From: an uncultured Mycoplasmatota bacterium
GTDB taxonomy: Bacteria > Bacillota_I > Bacilli_A > Izemoplasmatales > Izemoplasmataceae
Direction of reading: 5' to 3'
DNA: 64,000 bases
Assembly: GCA_913056275.1 (NCBI GenBank)
Contig: CAJXLP010000004.1
Location: forward strand, 17,349-81,348
Shown here: one piece after another, positions 25,923-34,860 of the stretch
Position numbering within the stretch: position 1 is the stretch's first letter
Layout of the letters: the number at the start of each line of letters is the position of its first letter
Notes under the pieces: model-generated
The model's database searches: none
The model's input: the letters and a program-made list of their open reading frames with translations, nothing else
Told to the model about the DNA's origin: nothing
Program-made: the position numbers and the translations under genes

Positions 25923-27188
25923 TTAGTCTTTAAAGTCAAAGTCGGCGCCACAAATACGGACGGTATCCCCGTTTTTAACCCCTTTATCGCGAAGTGCTTG
26001 ATCAACACCTAAGCGCTTAAGTTGTCTGGAAAACCGGCGAACCGCTTGGTCTTGCTCGAAGACTGTCATCTTAAAGATGCGTTCGAGTTCACCACCATAG
26101 ACTTCATAGACGCCATCATCGGCGCGAGATATTTCAAATGGGGTATCCAAGGATTCTTCGTATTTATAGTAGTAATAATCATCGTCTTTGGGCATTTCTT
26201 TAGCATGCGTGAGTAATTCTGAGGTGCGGAATAACAAGCCATCTAAGTTATCTTTTCGCCAGGCGCTAATGGGGAAGATTTCCGTGTCTGGATAGGCGGC
26301 TTGTAACGCTTTTAAGTGATCGTCACTTCCTGGTAAATCCATTTTATTTGCTGCAATCACGGTGGGAAGATTGAGTAGATTGGGGTTATATGCGGCGAGC
26401 TCATCACGAATGACTTGCACGGCAGTGACTGGATCAATCCCATCTGTGGGTGCCATGTCAACGACATGAATCAATACGCGAGTCCGCTCAATATGGCGAA
26501 GAAATTGATACCCAAGGCCACTCCCTGAAGACGCACCTTTAATTAAACCCGGCATGTCGGCGACGACAAAACTTTTCCCATCCGGGGCTTGAACCATGCC
26601 TAAATTCGGAATCAAAGTCGTAAATGGGTAAGCTGCAATCTTTGGTTTTGCGGCACTAATGACACTTATCAGTGTGCTCTTGCCCGCTGATGGTAAGCCA
26701 ATTAATCCAACATCTGCGAGGAGTTTGAGTTCCATCGTCACGTCTAAGACTTTACCAGGTTCACCGTTTTCAGCGATTTTTGGAGCCGTATTATGGGCCG
26801 TCACAAACTTAACGTTCCCGCGACCTCCTCGGCCACCATACACGACTGGGACTTGTTGGCCTTGGTGCACTAAATCAGCAATTAATGCCCCATCCGCATT
26901 TCGAACTTGCGTTCCTAAGGGAACACGAATGATCGTATCTTCACCGTTTCTTCCGTGCCGTTTTTTATTTTGGCCATTGACACCATCTTCGGCTTTAAAC
27001 CGTTTTTTATAGCGAATATCCAAGAGCGTGGACAATCCCTCGTCACCTTCTAAAATAATGTGACCGCCCCGGCCACCATCCCCACCGGACGGGCCGCCTT
27101 TAGGCACATACTTTTCACGACGAAACGCGACGATGCCATCGCCGCCTTTGCCGCTTTCTAATTCTACTTGGACTAAGTCTACAAACAT
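25923..27188 (-). CDS. obgE: GTPase Obg
   Basis: Ribosome-associated GTPase involved in 50S maturation and stress response, 421 residues. It has the glycine-rich Obg fold at the N-terminus (KGGDGIVAFRREKYVPKGGPSGGDGG), a G domain with P-loop GLPSAGKST, DMPGLI and the NKMD specificity motif, and a C-terminal OCT domain. Eight bases separate it from the upstream GNAT-kinase fusion; ruvA follows. Length is normal for Bacillota Obg. Confidence 0.97.
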   Translation of the reverse strand: MFVDLVQVELESGKGGDGIVAFRREKYVPKGGPSGGDGGRGGHIILEGDEGLSTLLDIRYKKRFKAEDGVNGQNKKRHGRNGEDTIIRVPLGTQVRNADGALIADLVHQGQQVPVVYGGRGGRGNVKFVTAHNTAPKIAENGEPGKVLDVTMELKLLADVGLIGLPSAGKSTLISVISAAKPKIAAYPFTTLIPNLGMVQAPDGKSFVVADMPGLIKGASSGSGLGYQFLRHIERTRVLIHVVDMAPTDGIDPVTAVQVIRDELAAYNPNLLNLPTVIAANKMDLPGSDDHLKALQAAYPDTEIFPISAWRKDNLDGLLFRTSELLTHAKEMPKDDDYYYYKYEESLDTPFEISRADDGVYEVYGGELERIFKMTVFEQDQAVRRFSRQLKRLGVDQALRDKGVKNGDTVRICGADFDFKD

Positions 27189-27196
27189 GGGGTCTC

Positions 27197-28192
27197 CTAA
27201 AGACTCTCTAAAAATGTATGCAATGCATTACGCGTCGCAAACCGTAAGGTGTGGTGTGTCTCTTGGTTTTCTTGCAAAATCCCTAAAATACTTGGGCGCC
27301 GCGTGTGATTAAAGTTTAGGACATACGTTAAAAACTCTTGGTCGATTTTTTCGATGCAGCCATCTGCCATATCAGACCGGGCTTGACCGCTGTATTCTTT
27401 TTCGCGTTTTTTAATGCCGTTGAGTGCCACTTGCGTTGGGTAATCAAGAAATATGAGCATTTCAGTATGGGCCAAACGGGGCTTGAGTGTTCCCGATGTC
27501 AAGTAATTACCATCCATGACAAATGCATCGTGGGTGGATAAATACTCATTGACCGTTTGAATAAATTGGTCACGCGGCGTAGATTGCCAATTTTCTTGCC
27601 AATACAAACTGTCTAAATGGACATATGGAATGCCAAGCTTCGCAGAGAGTTGTTTGGAAAGCGTGGTTTTACCGACGCCTGAATTACCAAAAATAAGAAT
27701 GCTCTGCGGAGGATTTTTAAACGTCGGACGTTCATAGGCAATGCGATAAATCGCATCAATAAACCCGCGTTCTTTAAATCCAAAATGAAAAAGGAGCGCA
27801 CGCATTGCATCATTCGCTGGATGCGTATCAATCCATACAGCATCACGATGTCGTTTTTTTGCTTCATCAATGATTGCAAGCATCATCGCCTTTGCGACAC
27901 CCGTACGCTGCACACTCGGATCAGTCATCAGTCGATGCACGGCAATGCCAGAGGACTCACGCCAGGCGATGCCCTTGTAATGGGGGTCTGTTTCAACGAG
28001 CGCAAAATATCCATGAACGGTACCGTTATCCCACACATACCCGTCAGAACGCTCGATGTCTTGCGTAAAGTCAGCATTTCCTGGGTATTCACTTGACCAC
28101 TGATCAATGCCTTTTGCATGCATGGCGATGACCGTGTTACGGGCCATTGCAAAGAGCGCTGGAATATCATTCAGTGTGGCTTTTCTTACCAT
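27197..28192 (-). CDS. Fusion of GNAT acetyltransferase and P-loop kinase-like domain
   Basis: A 331-residue two-domain protein. Residues 1-153 are a GNAT domain, with the acetyl-CoA loop SVQRTGVAKAMMLAIID and the late FHFGFKERGF strand. Residues 163-331 are a small P-loop NTPase of the adenylate-kinase/topology-modulation (FlaR-like) type, with GNSGVGKTT (169-177), an HLDSLYW switch and an arginine-rich lid with SGQARSD. These are usually separate genes. There is no frameshift or internal start site between them. Substrates are unknown. It shares a transcript with obg. Confidence 0.85.
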   Translation of the reverse strand: MVRKATLNDIPALFAMARNTVIAMHAKGIDQWSSEYPGNADFTQDIERSDGYVWDNGTVHGYFALVETDPHYKGIAWRESSGIAVHRLMTDPSVQRTGVAKAMMLAIIDEAKKRHRDAVWIDTHPANDAMRALLFHFGFKERGFIDAIYRIAYERPTFKNPPQSILIFGNSGVGKTTLSKQLSAKLGIPYVHLDSLYWQENWQSTPRDQFIQTVNEYLSTHDAFVMDGNYLTSGTLKPRLAHTEMLIFLDYPTQVALNGIKKREKEYSGQARSDMADGCIEKIDQEFLTYVLNFNHTRRPSILGILQENQETHHTLRFATRNALHTFLESL

Positions 28193-28219
28193 ATGGCATC
28201 CTTCATTAAGACTAGGTAA

Positions 28220-28248
28220 ATTATAGCGATTTACAAAAAAAATGGCAA
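28220..28248 (-). promoter_or_regulatory. Promoter of the GNAT-kinase/obg/ruvA operon
   Basis: On the minus strand TTGCCA (28243-28248) and TATAAT (28220-28225) are 17 bases apart. The -35 box is part of the 3' arm of the rpmA terminator, so the two signals share DNA. Confidence 0.78.
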
Positions 28249-28266
28249 ACCGTAAGGGCTTGCCAT
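28235..28266 (-). terminator. Terminator of the rplU-rpmA operon
   Basis: On the minus strand ATGGCAA and TTGCCAT pair, followed by eight T. Confidence 0.85.
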
Positions 28267-28273
28267 GTGCGTA

Positions 28274-28558
28274 TTAAAGGGGATAAACGGATGCTTGTTT
28301 TTTCTCTTTGCCGATGCGTTCGTATTTTACGATGCCATCGACTTTGGAAAATAACGTGTCATCACTACCGCGTCCGACGTTTTGGCCCGGACGAACTTTC
28401 GTACCGCGTTGACGGTAGATGATCGCGCCCGCTTTGGCAAATTGGCCATCGGAAAGTTTGAGCCCTAAACGTTTTGATTCAGAGTCACGACCGTTTTTGG
28501 TAGATCCAACCCCTTTTTTTGACGCTTCAAAGGGTGCTAAATGTAATTCAAATAACAT
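28274..28558 (-). CDS. rpmA: Ribosomal protein bL27 with unusual N-terminal extension
   Basis: Ribosomal protein whose N-terminus reaches the peptidyl-transferase centre; 94 residues. From [18 protein letters not shown] onward it is a normal bL27. Ahead of this it has LHLAPFE where most Bacillota carry LQFF, the signal cut by the protease Prp. The prp gene normally lies between rplU and rpmA; here only 17 bases separate them. So either a divergent protease elsewhere cuts after PFE, or the extension is removed another way. Confidence 0.95.
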   Translation of the reverse strand: MLFELHLAPFEASKKGVGSTKNGRDSESKRLGLKLSDGQFAKAGAIIYRQRGTKVRPGQNVGRGSDDTLFSKVDGIVKYERIGKEKKQASVYPL

Positions 28559-28575
28559 ATCGATTCCTCCAATCG

Positions 28576-28884
28576 TTAGACTTTAACATCAGTGATTTCT
28601 AATTGTGAATATGGTTGACGGTGGCCTTGTTTACGCTTGTAGTTCTTTTTCGGTTTGTATTTATACACGATAATTTTCTTTTGTTTCCCGTGCTTCAGCA
28701 CTTTAGCGGTTACTTTCGCGCCTTTAACAAACGGATCACCTACGAGCATTTTGGACCCTGTCACCATTAACACATCATCAAAATTTACGCTTTGGCCAAC
28801 TTCTACGTCGACTTTTTCTGTGTAAATTTTATCGCCTTTGGCAACGGTAAATTGTTTGCCACCGGTTTCAATGACTGCTTTCAT
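28576..28884 (-). CDS. rplU: Ribosomal protein bL21
   Basis: Large-subunit protein binding 23S rRNA, 102 residues. It begins [12 protein letters not shown] and includes the conserved [29 protein letters not shown] block (shown by its ends [10 protein letters not shown] and GHRQPY). The start at 28884 lies behind AGGAGG; an in-frame ATG five codons earlier overlaps the ribosome site. First gene of the rplU-rpmA operon and preceded by an L21-type leader. Confidence 0.97.
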   Translation of the reverse strand: MKAVIETGGKQFTVAKGDKIYTEKVDVEVGQSVNFDDVLMVTGSKMLVGDPFVKGAKVTAKVLKHGKQKKIIVYKYKPKKNYKRKQGHRQPYSQLEITDVKV

Positions 28885-28899
28885 CTGGCACCTCCTCAT

Positions 28900-28968
28900 T
28901 TTTAAGACTCGCCATGAAGGTACAGCAACTGCTGTTTAAAACCTTTTCTGTGCGGTGTGCACTGCTTA
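28900..28968 (-). promoter_or_regulatory. Ribosomal protein L21 leader
   Basis: Between the promoter and rplU the minus-strand RNA can form GTGC/GCAC and CAGCA/TGCTG hairpins joined by an A-rich AGAAAAGG segment, resembling the L21 leader motif of Bacillota that is thought to let L21 regulate its own synthesis. Assignment is from remembered consensus. Confidence 0.5.
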
Positions 28969-28971
28969 AAA

Positions 28972-29000
28972 AGAATACCAAAGCAGCGGTTTTTTGTCAA
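28972..29000 (-). promoter_or_regulatory. rplU-rpmA promoter
   Basis: On the minus strand a perfect TTGACA (28995-29000) and TATTCT (28972-28977) are 17 bases apart, just beyond the stop of radC. Confidence 0.85.
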
Positions 29001-29004
29001 TTGT

Positions 29005-29721
29005 TTATGCTGCCTTTTTTCGCGTAGATTGCGCGGATTCTAAAGAAGGATGAATGTGCGTAATTTGTTCGGCTTTAAACGAATAGAATTGTTGATAGCC
29101 GATGATGATATGGTCGGTCATTAAAATGTCCATCATCGTTCCAGCATCTTCCATCACACCGGTTACGCGTTTATCATTCCCCGACGGGGTCGCATCCCCG
29201 GAGGGATGGTTATGCACCATGATAAAACTCGCCGCACGCATGGCAACCGCGTGTTTAAATATTTCTCGTTGATGCACCAACGATGCATTCAAACTTCCTT
29301 TGAAAAGTTCAACCGTCTCAATCAAGTACCCTTTTGTATTCAAATACAACACGACGAAGTGTTCTTGATCAAGCGGTTCTAAGTCATCTTTGAGAAAGTC
29401 ATAGACTTTGTGAGGGGACCCTAAGAAATGGGTCTTCTTCAACGTTTCTTGGTTCAGTCGTTTGCCAAGTTCTAACGCTGAGAGTAATTGCATCGCTTTG
29501 ACCGGACCCATACCTCGGATTTGCATCAAGTCATACAGCGACGCTTTACGGATGCCGTGAATGCTTTTAAACCGAGTGTGCAGTTGTTTCGCTAAATCAA
29601 TCGCCTCATCATCACCGTCATGCCGTTGAATTAACAAGGCAATTAGTTCATACGTCATCATCGCTGATTTACCCGCGTTTAAAAAACGTGTTCTTGGATT
29701 TTCCTGTCGCAATGGTTTCAT
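29005..29721 (-). CDS. radC: RadC/YsxA family JAB-domain protein
   Basis: A 238-residue protein with an N-terminal helix-hairpin-helix region (LMQIRGMGPVKAMQLLSALELG) and a C-terminal JAB/MPN metal-binding domain whose signature is HNHPSGDATPSGND. The old link to DNA repair is disputed, and the biochemical activity is not settled. The start follows GAGGAGG. It is downstream of mutY with a 39-base gap. Confidence 0.92.
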   Translation of the reverse strand: MKPLRQENPRTRFLNAGKSAMMTYELIALLIQRHDGDDEAIDLAKQLHTRFKSIHGIRKASLYDLMQIRGMGPVKAMQLLSALELGKRLNQETLKKTHFLGSPHKVYDFLKDDLEPLDQEHFVVLYLNTKGYLIETVELFKGSLNASLVHQREIFKHAVAMRAASFIMVHNHPSGDATPSGNDKRVTGVMEDAGTMMDILMTDHIIIGYQQFYSFKAEQITHIHPSLESAQSTRKKAA

Positions 29722-29760
29722 AGGGATTGCCTCCTCATATAAACCATTCGCACAACTCGG

Positions 29761-30789
29761 TTAAATTTCTTTTAATTGATCGATGATATTTAAATGAGCT
29801 TTAGCAATCGCATAGGGAAAGTTCGTAAGTGAAACTAAATCAAGCCCTGCATAATCCGCACATTCAATGAGATGGACTGACAGGTGCCATACTTGATGCG
29901 AAAATAAATGATCGATGTTAAACGCATGGGCATGATTAATCACACGCGCGTTAAATGAGTTTTCAAATGCATTTTTCGCTGCATCAAATTGCCCTTCAAA
30001 TTGGGGAAATGTATATAAGTTCGCAAGCAAACCAACTTCAGGACGCTTTACAAGCAACACTTTATCAGCATACTTGACCACGAACACGTGAAATGATTTT
30101 TCCGTTTTTTTCGTGTTCTTGACGACAACTGGTAATTCAGCTTGGCGGTTGTCCCTAAACGCGACGCACTCACTTTGCAATGGACACACGGCACAATTTG
30201 GTTTTTTCTGACAGACAGTGGCGCCCAGTTCCATCAGCGCTTGGGTGAAATCTCGCGGGGTGGCGTGGGGAATCATTGTGTTCACGGTATCTTCAATGAT
30301 GCGTGCATTTTTGGGTTTCATCACGTCTTGATCAAACCCAGTAAGCCGTGAAATAACGCGTAATACATTGCCATCAACGGCGGCACTCGGTTGATTAAAC
30401 GCAATTGAATGAATCGCTCGCGCAATATAACGGCCCACCCCTTTTAATGACTCGATGGTTTTTAAATCACTCGGGAATACACCGTCCATTTCATGACAAA
30501 TTCGTTGCGCAGATTCGTGTAGGTGCTTGGCTCTTCGGTAATACCCAAGCCCCTCCCAGTATTTAAGCACTTCCGCTTGATCGGCGTTGGCTAGCGCACA
30601 AACGGTACTAAACCGTTTAATGAACCGGTTAAAATATGGCACCGCAGTGTCAACTTGGGTTTGCTGCAACATGATTTCGCTGACCCATGTGAAGTATGGA
30701 TTATCGATGCCTCGAAACGGTAAATCGCGTTTGTGAACGGCATACCAATCCATCAGCTTTTTAGTGGATTGAGCAGGCTTATTTAGCAT
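29761..30789 (-). CDS. mutY: A/G-specific adenine glycosylase MutY
   Basis: Removes adenine mispaired with 8-oxoguanine. The 342-residue protein has the HhH-GPD domain (SEIMLQQTQVDT with Glu38, LKGVGRYIARAI, catalytic Asp in AAVDGNVLRVISR) and a NUDIX-like C-terminal domain. The four iron-sulfur cysteines are at CQKKPNCAVCPLQSEC; the first spacing is five residues instead of the usual six. The start at 30789 has AAGGAG at the right distance and overlaps folC by 11 bases; a further in-frame ATG is eight codons upstream. Confidence 0.94.
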   Translation of the reverse strand: MLNKPAQSTKKLMDWYAVHKRDLPFRGIDNPYFTWVSEIMLQQTQVDTAVPYFNRFIKRFSTVCALANADQAEVLKYWEGLGYYRRAKHLHESAQRICHEMDGVFPSDLKTIESLKGVGRYIARAIHSIAFNQPSAAVDGNVLRVISRLTGFDQDVMKPKNARIIEDTVNTMIPHATPRDFTQALMELGATVCQKKPNCAVCPLQSECVAFRDNRQAELPVVVKNTKKTEKSFHVFVVKYADKVLLVKRPEVGLLANLYTFPQFEGQFDAAKNAFENSFNARVINHAHAFNIDHLFSHQVWHLSVHLIECADYAGLDLVSLTNFPYAIAKAHLNIIDQLKEI

Positions 30790-32020
30790 CCAAACGCTCC
30801 TTAATCTTCGCACGTGTTGCGCTAATCACGTACAACGATCCTGCGATGAGGGTCGGTCCTTCAAGGGATGCAACCTCGTCAATCGATGCCATCAGTTTAT
30901 TGGGATGCATGGAACGATCAAACATGACGGTTTTAGCTAATGCTCTTGGATGATCGACTTCCGTGAACACCATCGTTTCCGCCCGTGCTTCTAGTAACGT
31001 TTGCATCGCTTTAGAGTCTTTATCCCCCATGACACCAAAGACGATGGTGAGTGGCGTTGCTTTGAAATACGCATCCACCGCTTTCAATAGACTTTGAACC
31101 CCTTGGTAGTTGTGCGCACCGTCTAAAATAAATGGGCCTAAAGTCTCAAATCGACCCGGCCAAAAGGCATCTTTAAGTCCCGCTTGAATGGCTGTTTCAG
31201 AGATCGTAAACCCCCGATGATTTAACTGACGGGTCGCTTCAATGGCACACGCTGCGTTGGCAACTTGGTGCTCACCAAGTAAATTGATTTCGTAGGGGGT
31301 GGACTGATAGGAGAATGTTTGCGGGATCGTTGGGATAAAGGTTACGTGATCGGTTTGAATGAGGTTTGCTCCGCGCTTTTGAGTGGTTGATTCAAATAAC
31401 TCGATCAGCTCAGCATCTTTAACGCCGCTCACCAAAGGCACCGAAGGTTTCACGATGCCGAGCTTTTCGGAGGCAATCTCTTTTAATGTATTCCCTAAAA
31501 TCGCCATATGATCAAACCCGATAGACGTAATCACACTCACTTCTGGGGTGATGACATTGGTCGCATCCAGGCGGCCACCGATGCCGACTTCAATGACCGC
31601 CACATCCAATGATTCATTGTTAAAATATTCAAACGCTAAGAGCGTGGTTAATTCAAAAAAGGATAGATGTTCAAAGAAGCGTGCGTGGTAGGCAAGATTA
31701 AACGCGTGCATCTCATTAATCAGCGTTAAAAGGGCCGTATCATCAATCGGGACATGATTGATCATAAAGCGTTCATTAAATGATTCGATGTAGGGACTTA
31801 TGTACATCCCAGTCCGGTACCCTGCCGCCATTAAAATATGACTAATAAAGCTCACTGTGGAGCCCTTACCATTGGTACCAGCGACGTGAATCATCGGTAC
31901 TTTCTTTTCTGGATGGTTGAGCATTTGCGTCGCGTTTTGCATACGGACTAAATCGTATTTAGGGCCAAACTTTTGGACCGATTCAATCCAGGCTTGCGCC
32001 GCTTTTAAGGACTTAAACAT
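30779..32020 (-). CDS. folC: Folylpolyglutamate synthase / dihydrofolate synthase
   Basis: Adds glutamates to folates, and in many bacteria also makes dihydrofolate. The 413-residue Mur-ligase-like protein shows the P-loop GTNGKGSTVSF, the YISPYIESFNERF stretch, EVGIGGRLDATN and the C-terminal LDGAHNYQG motif. It overlaps valS by 8 bases, the usual valS-folC order of Bacillota, and so falls under the valS T-box. It supplies cofactor for ThyA and FolA encoded at 51-52 kb. Confidence 0.95.
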   Translation of the reverse strand: MFKSLKAAQAWIESVQKFGPKYDLVRMQNATQMLNHPEKKVPMIHVAGTNGKGSTVSFISHILMAAGYRTGMYISPYIESFNERFMINHVPIDDTALLTLINEMHAFNLAYHARFFEHLSFFELTTLLAFEYFNNESLDVAVIEVGIGGRLDATNVITPEVSVITSIGFDHMAILGNTLKEIASEKLGIVKPSVPLVSGVKDAELIELFESTTQKRGANLIQTDHVTFIPTIPQTFSYQSTPYEINLLGEHQVANAACAIEATRQLNHRGFTISETAIQAGLKDAFWPGRFETLGPFILDGAHNYQGVQSLLKAVDAYFKATPLTIVFGVMGDKDSKAMQTLLEARAETMVFTEVDHPRALAKTVMFDRSMHPNKLMASIDEVASLEGPTLIAGSLYVISATRAKIKERLDAK

Positions 32021-34601
32021 GACCTTTTAACTGCTTCAAGAGCGCGATCAAGTCGGCTTTTTGTGTTTCATAGTTGGCTTTTTTCTGCGTTTCTGCGTCG
32101 ATTTTATCTTGGGGGGCTTTTTCAATGAATTTGGGGTTTGACAACATCCCTTCGGCGCGTTTGATTTCACCTTCGATGCGCGAAAGCTCGGCTTCTTGCT
32201 TGGCGATTTCTTGGCCAATATCAACCAACGAACCGAGTGGCACATACGCGGTGAAGCCTTGACCGACATGGACGATGTCTTCCGGGTTCGGGGTGTAACC
32301 TGTATTCATGGAAAATAGTTTTGGATGAATAAATTCTTCTAATATCTTATAGTTTTGCGATATCACGCGTTCGTGTGAAGTGTCCAAATATATATCAATG
32401 GGTTTTTTTGGACCCACTTGATAATGACTGCGGGTTTGCCGGACAAAGACCACAAGTTCTTGAATGATCGCAAAATCTTTGAGTGCGTGGGTGTTTTGAT
32501 ACGCTGGCACGGGGTTGGGCCATTCACTAATCATAATCGATTCATCGGTGATAAACGGTAAATGCAAGTATAGATACTCCGTAACAAATGGCATGAAAGG
32601 ATGCAATAATTTGAGGAGTTTGGTGAGTACGGTCCACATGGTGGTGAGTGTTTCAGCTTTCAGTGCATCATCAGCATGACGCATCAAAGGCTTACTCATT
32701 TCGATATACCATGACGCAAAGGTTTCCCAACTAAATGTATAAATGGCGCGCGCCGCTTCTGAAAGTTCGTAGCGTGCATAGTTGGTATTCACCGATTCCA
32801 ACATGGTTTCAAAGGCCGCCAAAATCATTTGATTGGGCAACGCTTTGGGGGCGCGAATATCACTGAGTGCGTCTAAGTCATCGAGCTGCATCATGCAATA
32901 CCGGGAAATGTTCCACAGTTTATTAATGTAATTCCAACTGGATTCAACTTTCTCAAATTCAAACCGTAAATCAAGTCCAGGGGCGGAATTGGTCGTTAAG
33001 AAATAACGCAACGTATCCATTCCATACTGCGCTTTAATGTCCATGGGATCAATGCCGTTGCCGAGGGATTTGGACATTTTACGGCCATCTTTGTCCCGAA
33101 TTAAGCCGTGAATTAAGACGTCTTTAAAAGGGGTTTGATCAGTAAACTCAATGGCTTGAAAGATCATCCGGGCGACCCAAAAGAAGATAATGTCATACCC
33201 CGTGACCATCACATCGTTTGGATAATACCGTTTAAAATCAGCCGTTTCATCCGGCCATCCAAGCGTTGAAAATGGCCACAAAGCAGACGAAAACCAAGTA
33301 TCTAAGACATCGGTGTCTTGAGTGAACCCTTCAGGAGGATTCGTTCCCACATACACCTCTTCGCCGCGGTAGTACGCGGGAATTCGGTGACCCCACCACA
33401 GTTGTCTAGAGATGCACCAGTCTTGAATGTTTTCCATCCAATGGTTAAACGTTTTTTCAAAGCGCGCCGGGACAAATTGAGCGTCCGATTCTTTTAACGC
33501 CCGTTCCGCGAGTGTTTTCATGTCGACAAACCATTGCATGGAAAGGCGAGGTTCAACGACGACTCCGGTTCGCTCTGAGTGGCCAACATTATGAGTGATT
33601 TTTTCAATTTTAGTGAGTAATCCAGCGGCTTTCAAATCTTCAACCATCTGCGTGCGGCAGCTAAAACGATCGAAGCCTTCATATTGAAAGGCCATCTCAT
33701 TCATCGTTCCGTCATCGTGCATGCATGATGGCATACTTAATCCGTGCTTTTCACCAATTGCAAAGTCATTGGGATCGTGCGCTGGGGTTACTTTGAGTGC
33801 ACCGGTTCCAAATTCTCGGTCCACGTAGTCATCAACGAGAACGGGAATTGATACGGCGGTGCCTGGGATAAAGACGTGCTTGCCAACGAGATGCTTGCGC
33901 GCCTCATCGTCTGGGTGAATAATGATGGCGGTATCGGCAAACATCGTTTCTGGACGCGTCGTCGCAATCAATATTTCATCGTCTCCATCGGTTGTAATAT
34001 AGCGCAAGTAATACAGGGCACCTTCGATGTCTTTGCGTTCAACTTCGATGTTTGAAAGCGCCGTTTTGGCTTCCACGTCCCAGTTAATGATTCGCTCTTT
34101 GCGGTATATGAGTCCTTTTTCATAAAGTGTCACGAAGACTGTTTCGACCGCTTGGCTTAATCCGTCATCTAAGGTAAAGCGTTCTTTATCATAATCCAAA
34201 CTAAGGCCTAAAGCAGCCCATTGATTCCGGATGGTTTCCGCATACGATTCTTTCCAGGCCCAGGCTTCTTTTAAGAACCCCTCACGCCCAAGATCGTACC
34301 GGCTGATGCCTTCTTCTTTGAGCTTTGCGTCAATTTTGGCTTGCGTCGCAATGCCGGCGTGGTCCATGCCAGGTAAATAAAGCGCATCATACCCTTGCAT
34401 ACGCTTCATGCGAATTAAAATGTCTTGAATGGTATTATCCCAAGCATGGCCAAGGTGTAATTTTCCGGTCACATTGGGCGGGGGAATGACGATGGTAAAG
34501 GGGGGCTTGCTGGCATCCCCTGATTTAAAATATCCCCGGTCTTTCCAGGTCTCGTAGCGGTCCTTTTCAACCGCAATATGGTCGTATTTCGGTGCAATCA
34601 T
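32013..34601 (-). CDS. valS: Valyl-tRNA synthetase
   Basis: Class I aminoacyl-tRNA synthetase, 862 residues. Visible features are the HIGH-type PPNVTGKLHLGHAWD, the editing domain with ATTRPETMFADTA, the KMSKS motif in GRKMSKSLGNG and a C-terminal coiled coil (about the last 65 residues), all normal for ValRS. The start follows GGAGG. It is controlled by the T-box leader directly upstream and is the first gene of valS-folC-mutY-radC. Confidence 0.97.
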   Translation of the reverse strand: MIAPKYDHIAVEKDRYETWKDRGYFKSGDASKPPFTIVIPPPNVTGKLHLGHAWDNTIQDILIRMKRMQGYDALYLPGMDHAGIATQAKIDAKLKEEGISRYDLGREGFLKEAWAWKESYAETIRNQWAALGLSLDYDKERFTLDDGLSQAVETVFVTLYEKGLIYRKERIINWDVEAKTALSNIEVERKDIEGALYYLRYITTDGDDEILIATTRPETMFADTAIIIHPDDEARKHLVGKHVFIPGTAVSIPVLVDDYVDREFGTGALKVTPAHDPNDFAIGEKHGLSMPSCMHDDGTMNEMAFQYEGFDRFSCRTQMVEDLKAAGLLTKIEKITHNVGHSERTGVVVEPRLSMQWFVDMKTLAERALKESDAQFVPARFEKTFNHWMENIQDWCISRQLWWGHRIPAYYRGEEVYVGTNPPEGFTQDTDVLDTWFSSALWPFSTLGWPDETADFKRYYPNDVMVTGYDIIFFWVARMIFQAIEFTDQTPFKDVLIHGLIRDKDGRKMSKSLGNGIDPMDIKAQYGMDTLRYFLTTNSAPGLDLRFEFEKVESSWNYINKLWNISRYCMMQLDDLDALSDIRAPKALPNQMILAAFETMLESVNTNYARYELSEAARAIYTFSWETFASWYIEMSKPLMRHADDALKAETLTTMWTVLTKLLKLLHPFMPFVTEYLYLHLPFITDESIMISEWPNPVPAYQNTHALKDFAIIQELVVFVRQTRSHYQVGPKKPIDIYLDTSHERVISQNYKILEEFIHPKLFSMNTGYTPNPEDIVHVGQGFTAYVPLGSLVDIGQEIAKQEAELSRIEGEIKRAEGMLSNPKFIEKAPQDKIDAETQKKANYETQKADLIALLKQLKGHV

Positions 34602-34611
34602 TGAATTCCTC

Positions 34612-34860
34612 CATAAAAAAAGTCCTTATCATAATCGATAAGGACGAACAGTTTTGTCCGCGGTACCACCTTAATTTATTGGTTGCCAATACACTTCATT
34701 AAAGCGCTTAACCCGGCTTAAGGGAATGCTCTTACTAAGCTTCAAAGCATTGTCTCCAAGGGACTTCAGCCACGCACACCTATGCCTTTTCACCAACCGG
34801 CACTCTCTATTCAAGGAATGACATCACTTACTCATCTTTTCATCGACTGCTTCAAGTGTA
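34612..34860 (-). promoter_or_regulatory. T-box riboswitch for valine
   Basis: The leader has the T-box core GGTGGTACCGCGG (34659-34671), which binds the tRNA acceptor end, followed by a terminator stem GTCCTTATC/GATAAGGAC (34622-34645) and a T run. In stem I the shared GGTTGGTGAAAA element (34785-34796) is followed 22 bases on by a GUC codon (34762-34764), a Val specifier. Uncharged valine tRNA would stabilise the antiterminator and let valS be transcribed. The leader begins right after the engB stop, so it attenuates read-through from engB or an embedded promoter. Confidence 0.95.

Noticed and set aside
25903..25923. Hairpin AGTTTG/CAAACT between obg and ruvA as a terminator
   Set aside because: There is no T tract, and ruvA follows with a ribosome site; it is at most a processing or stability element.
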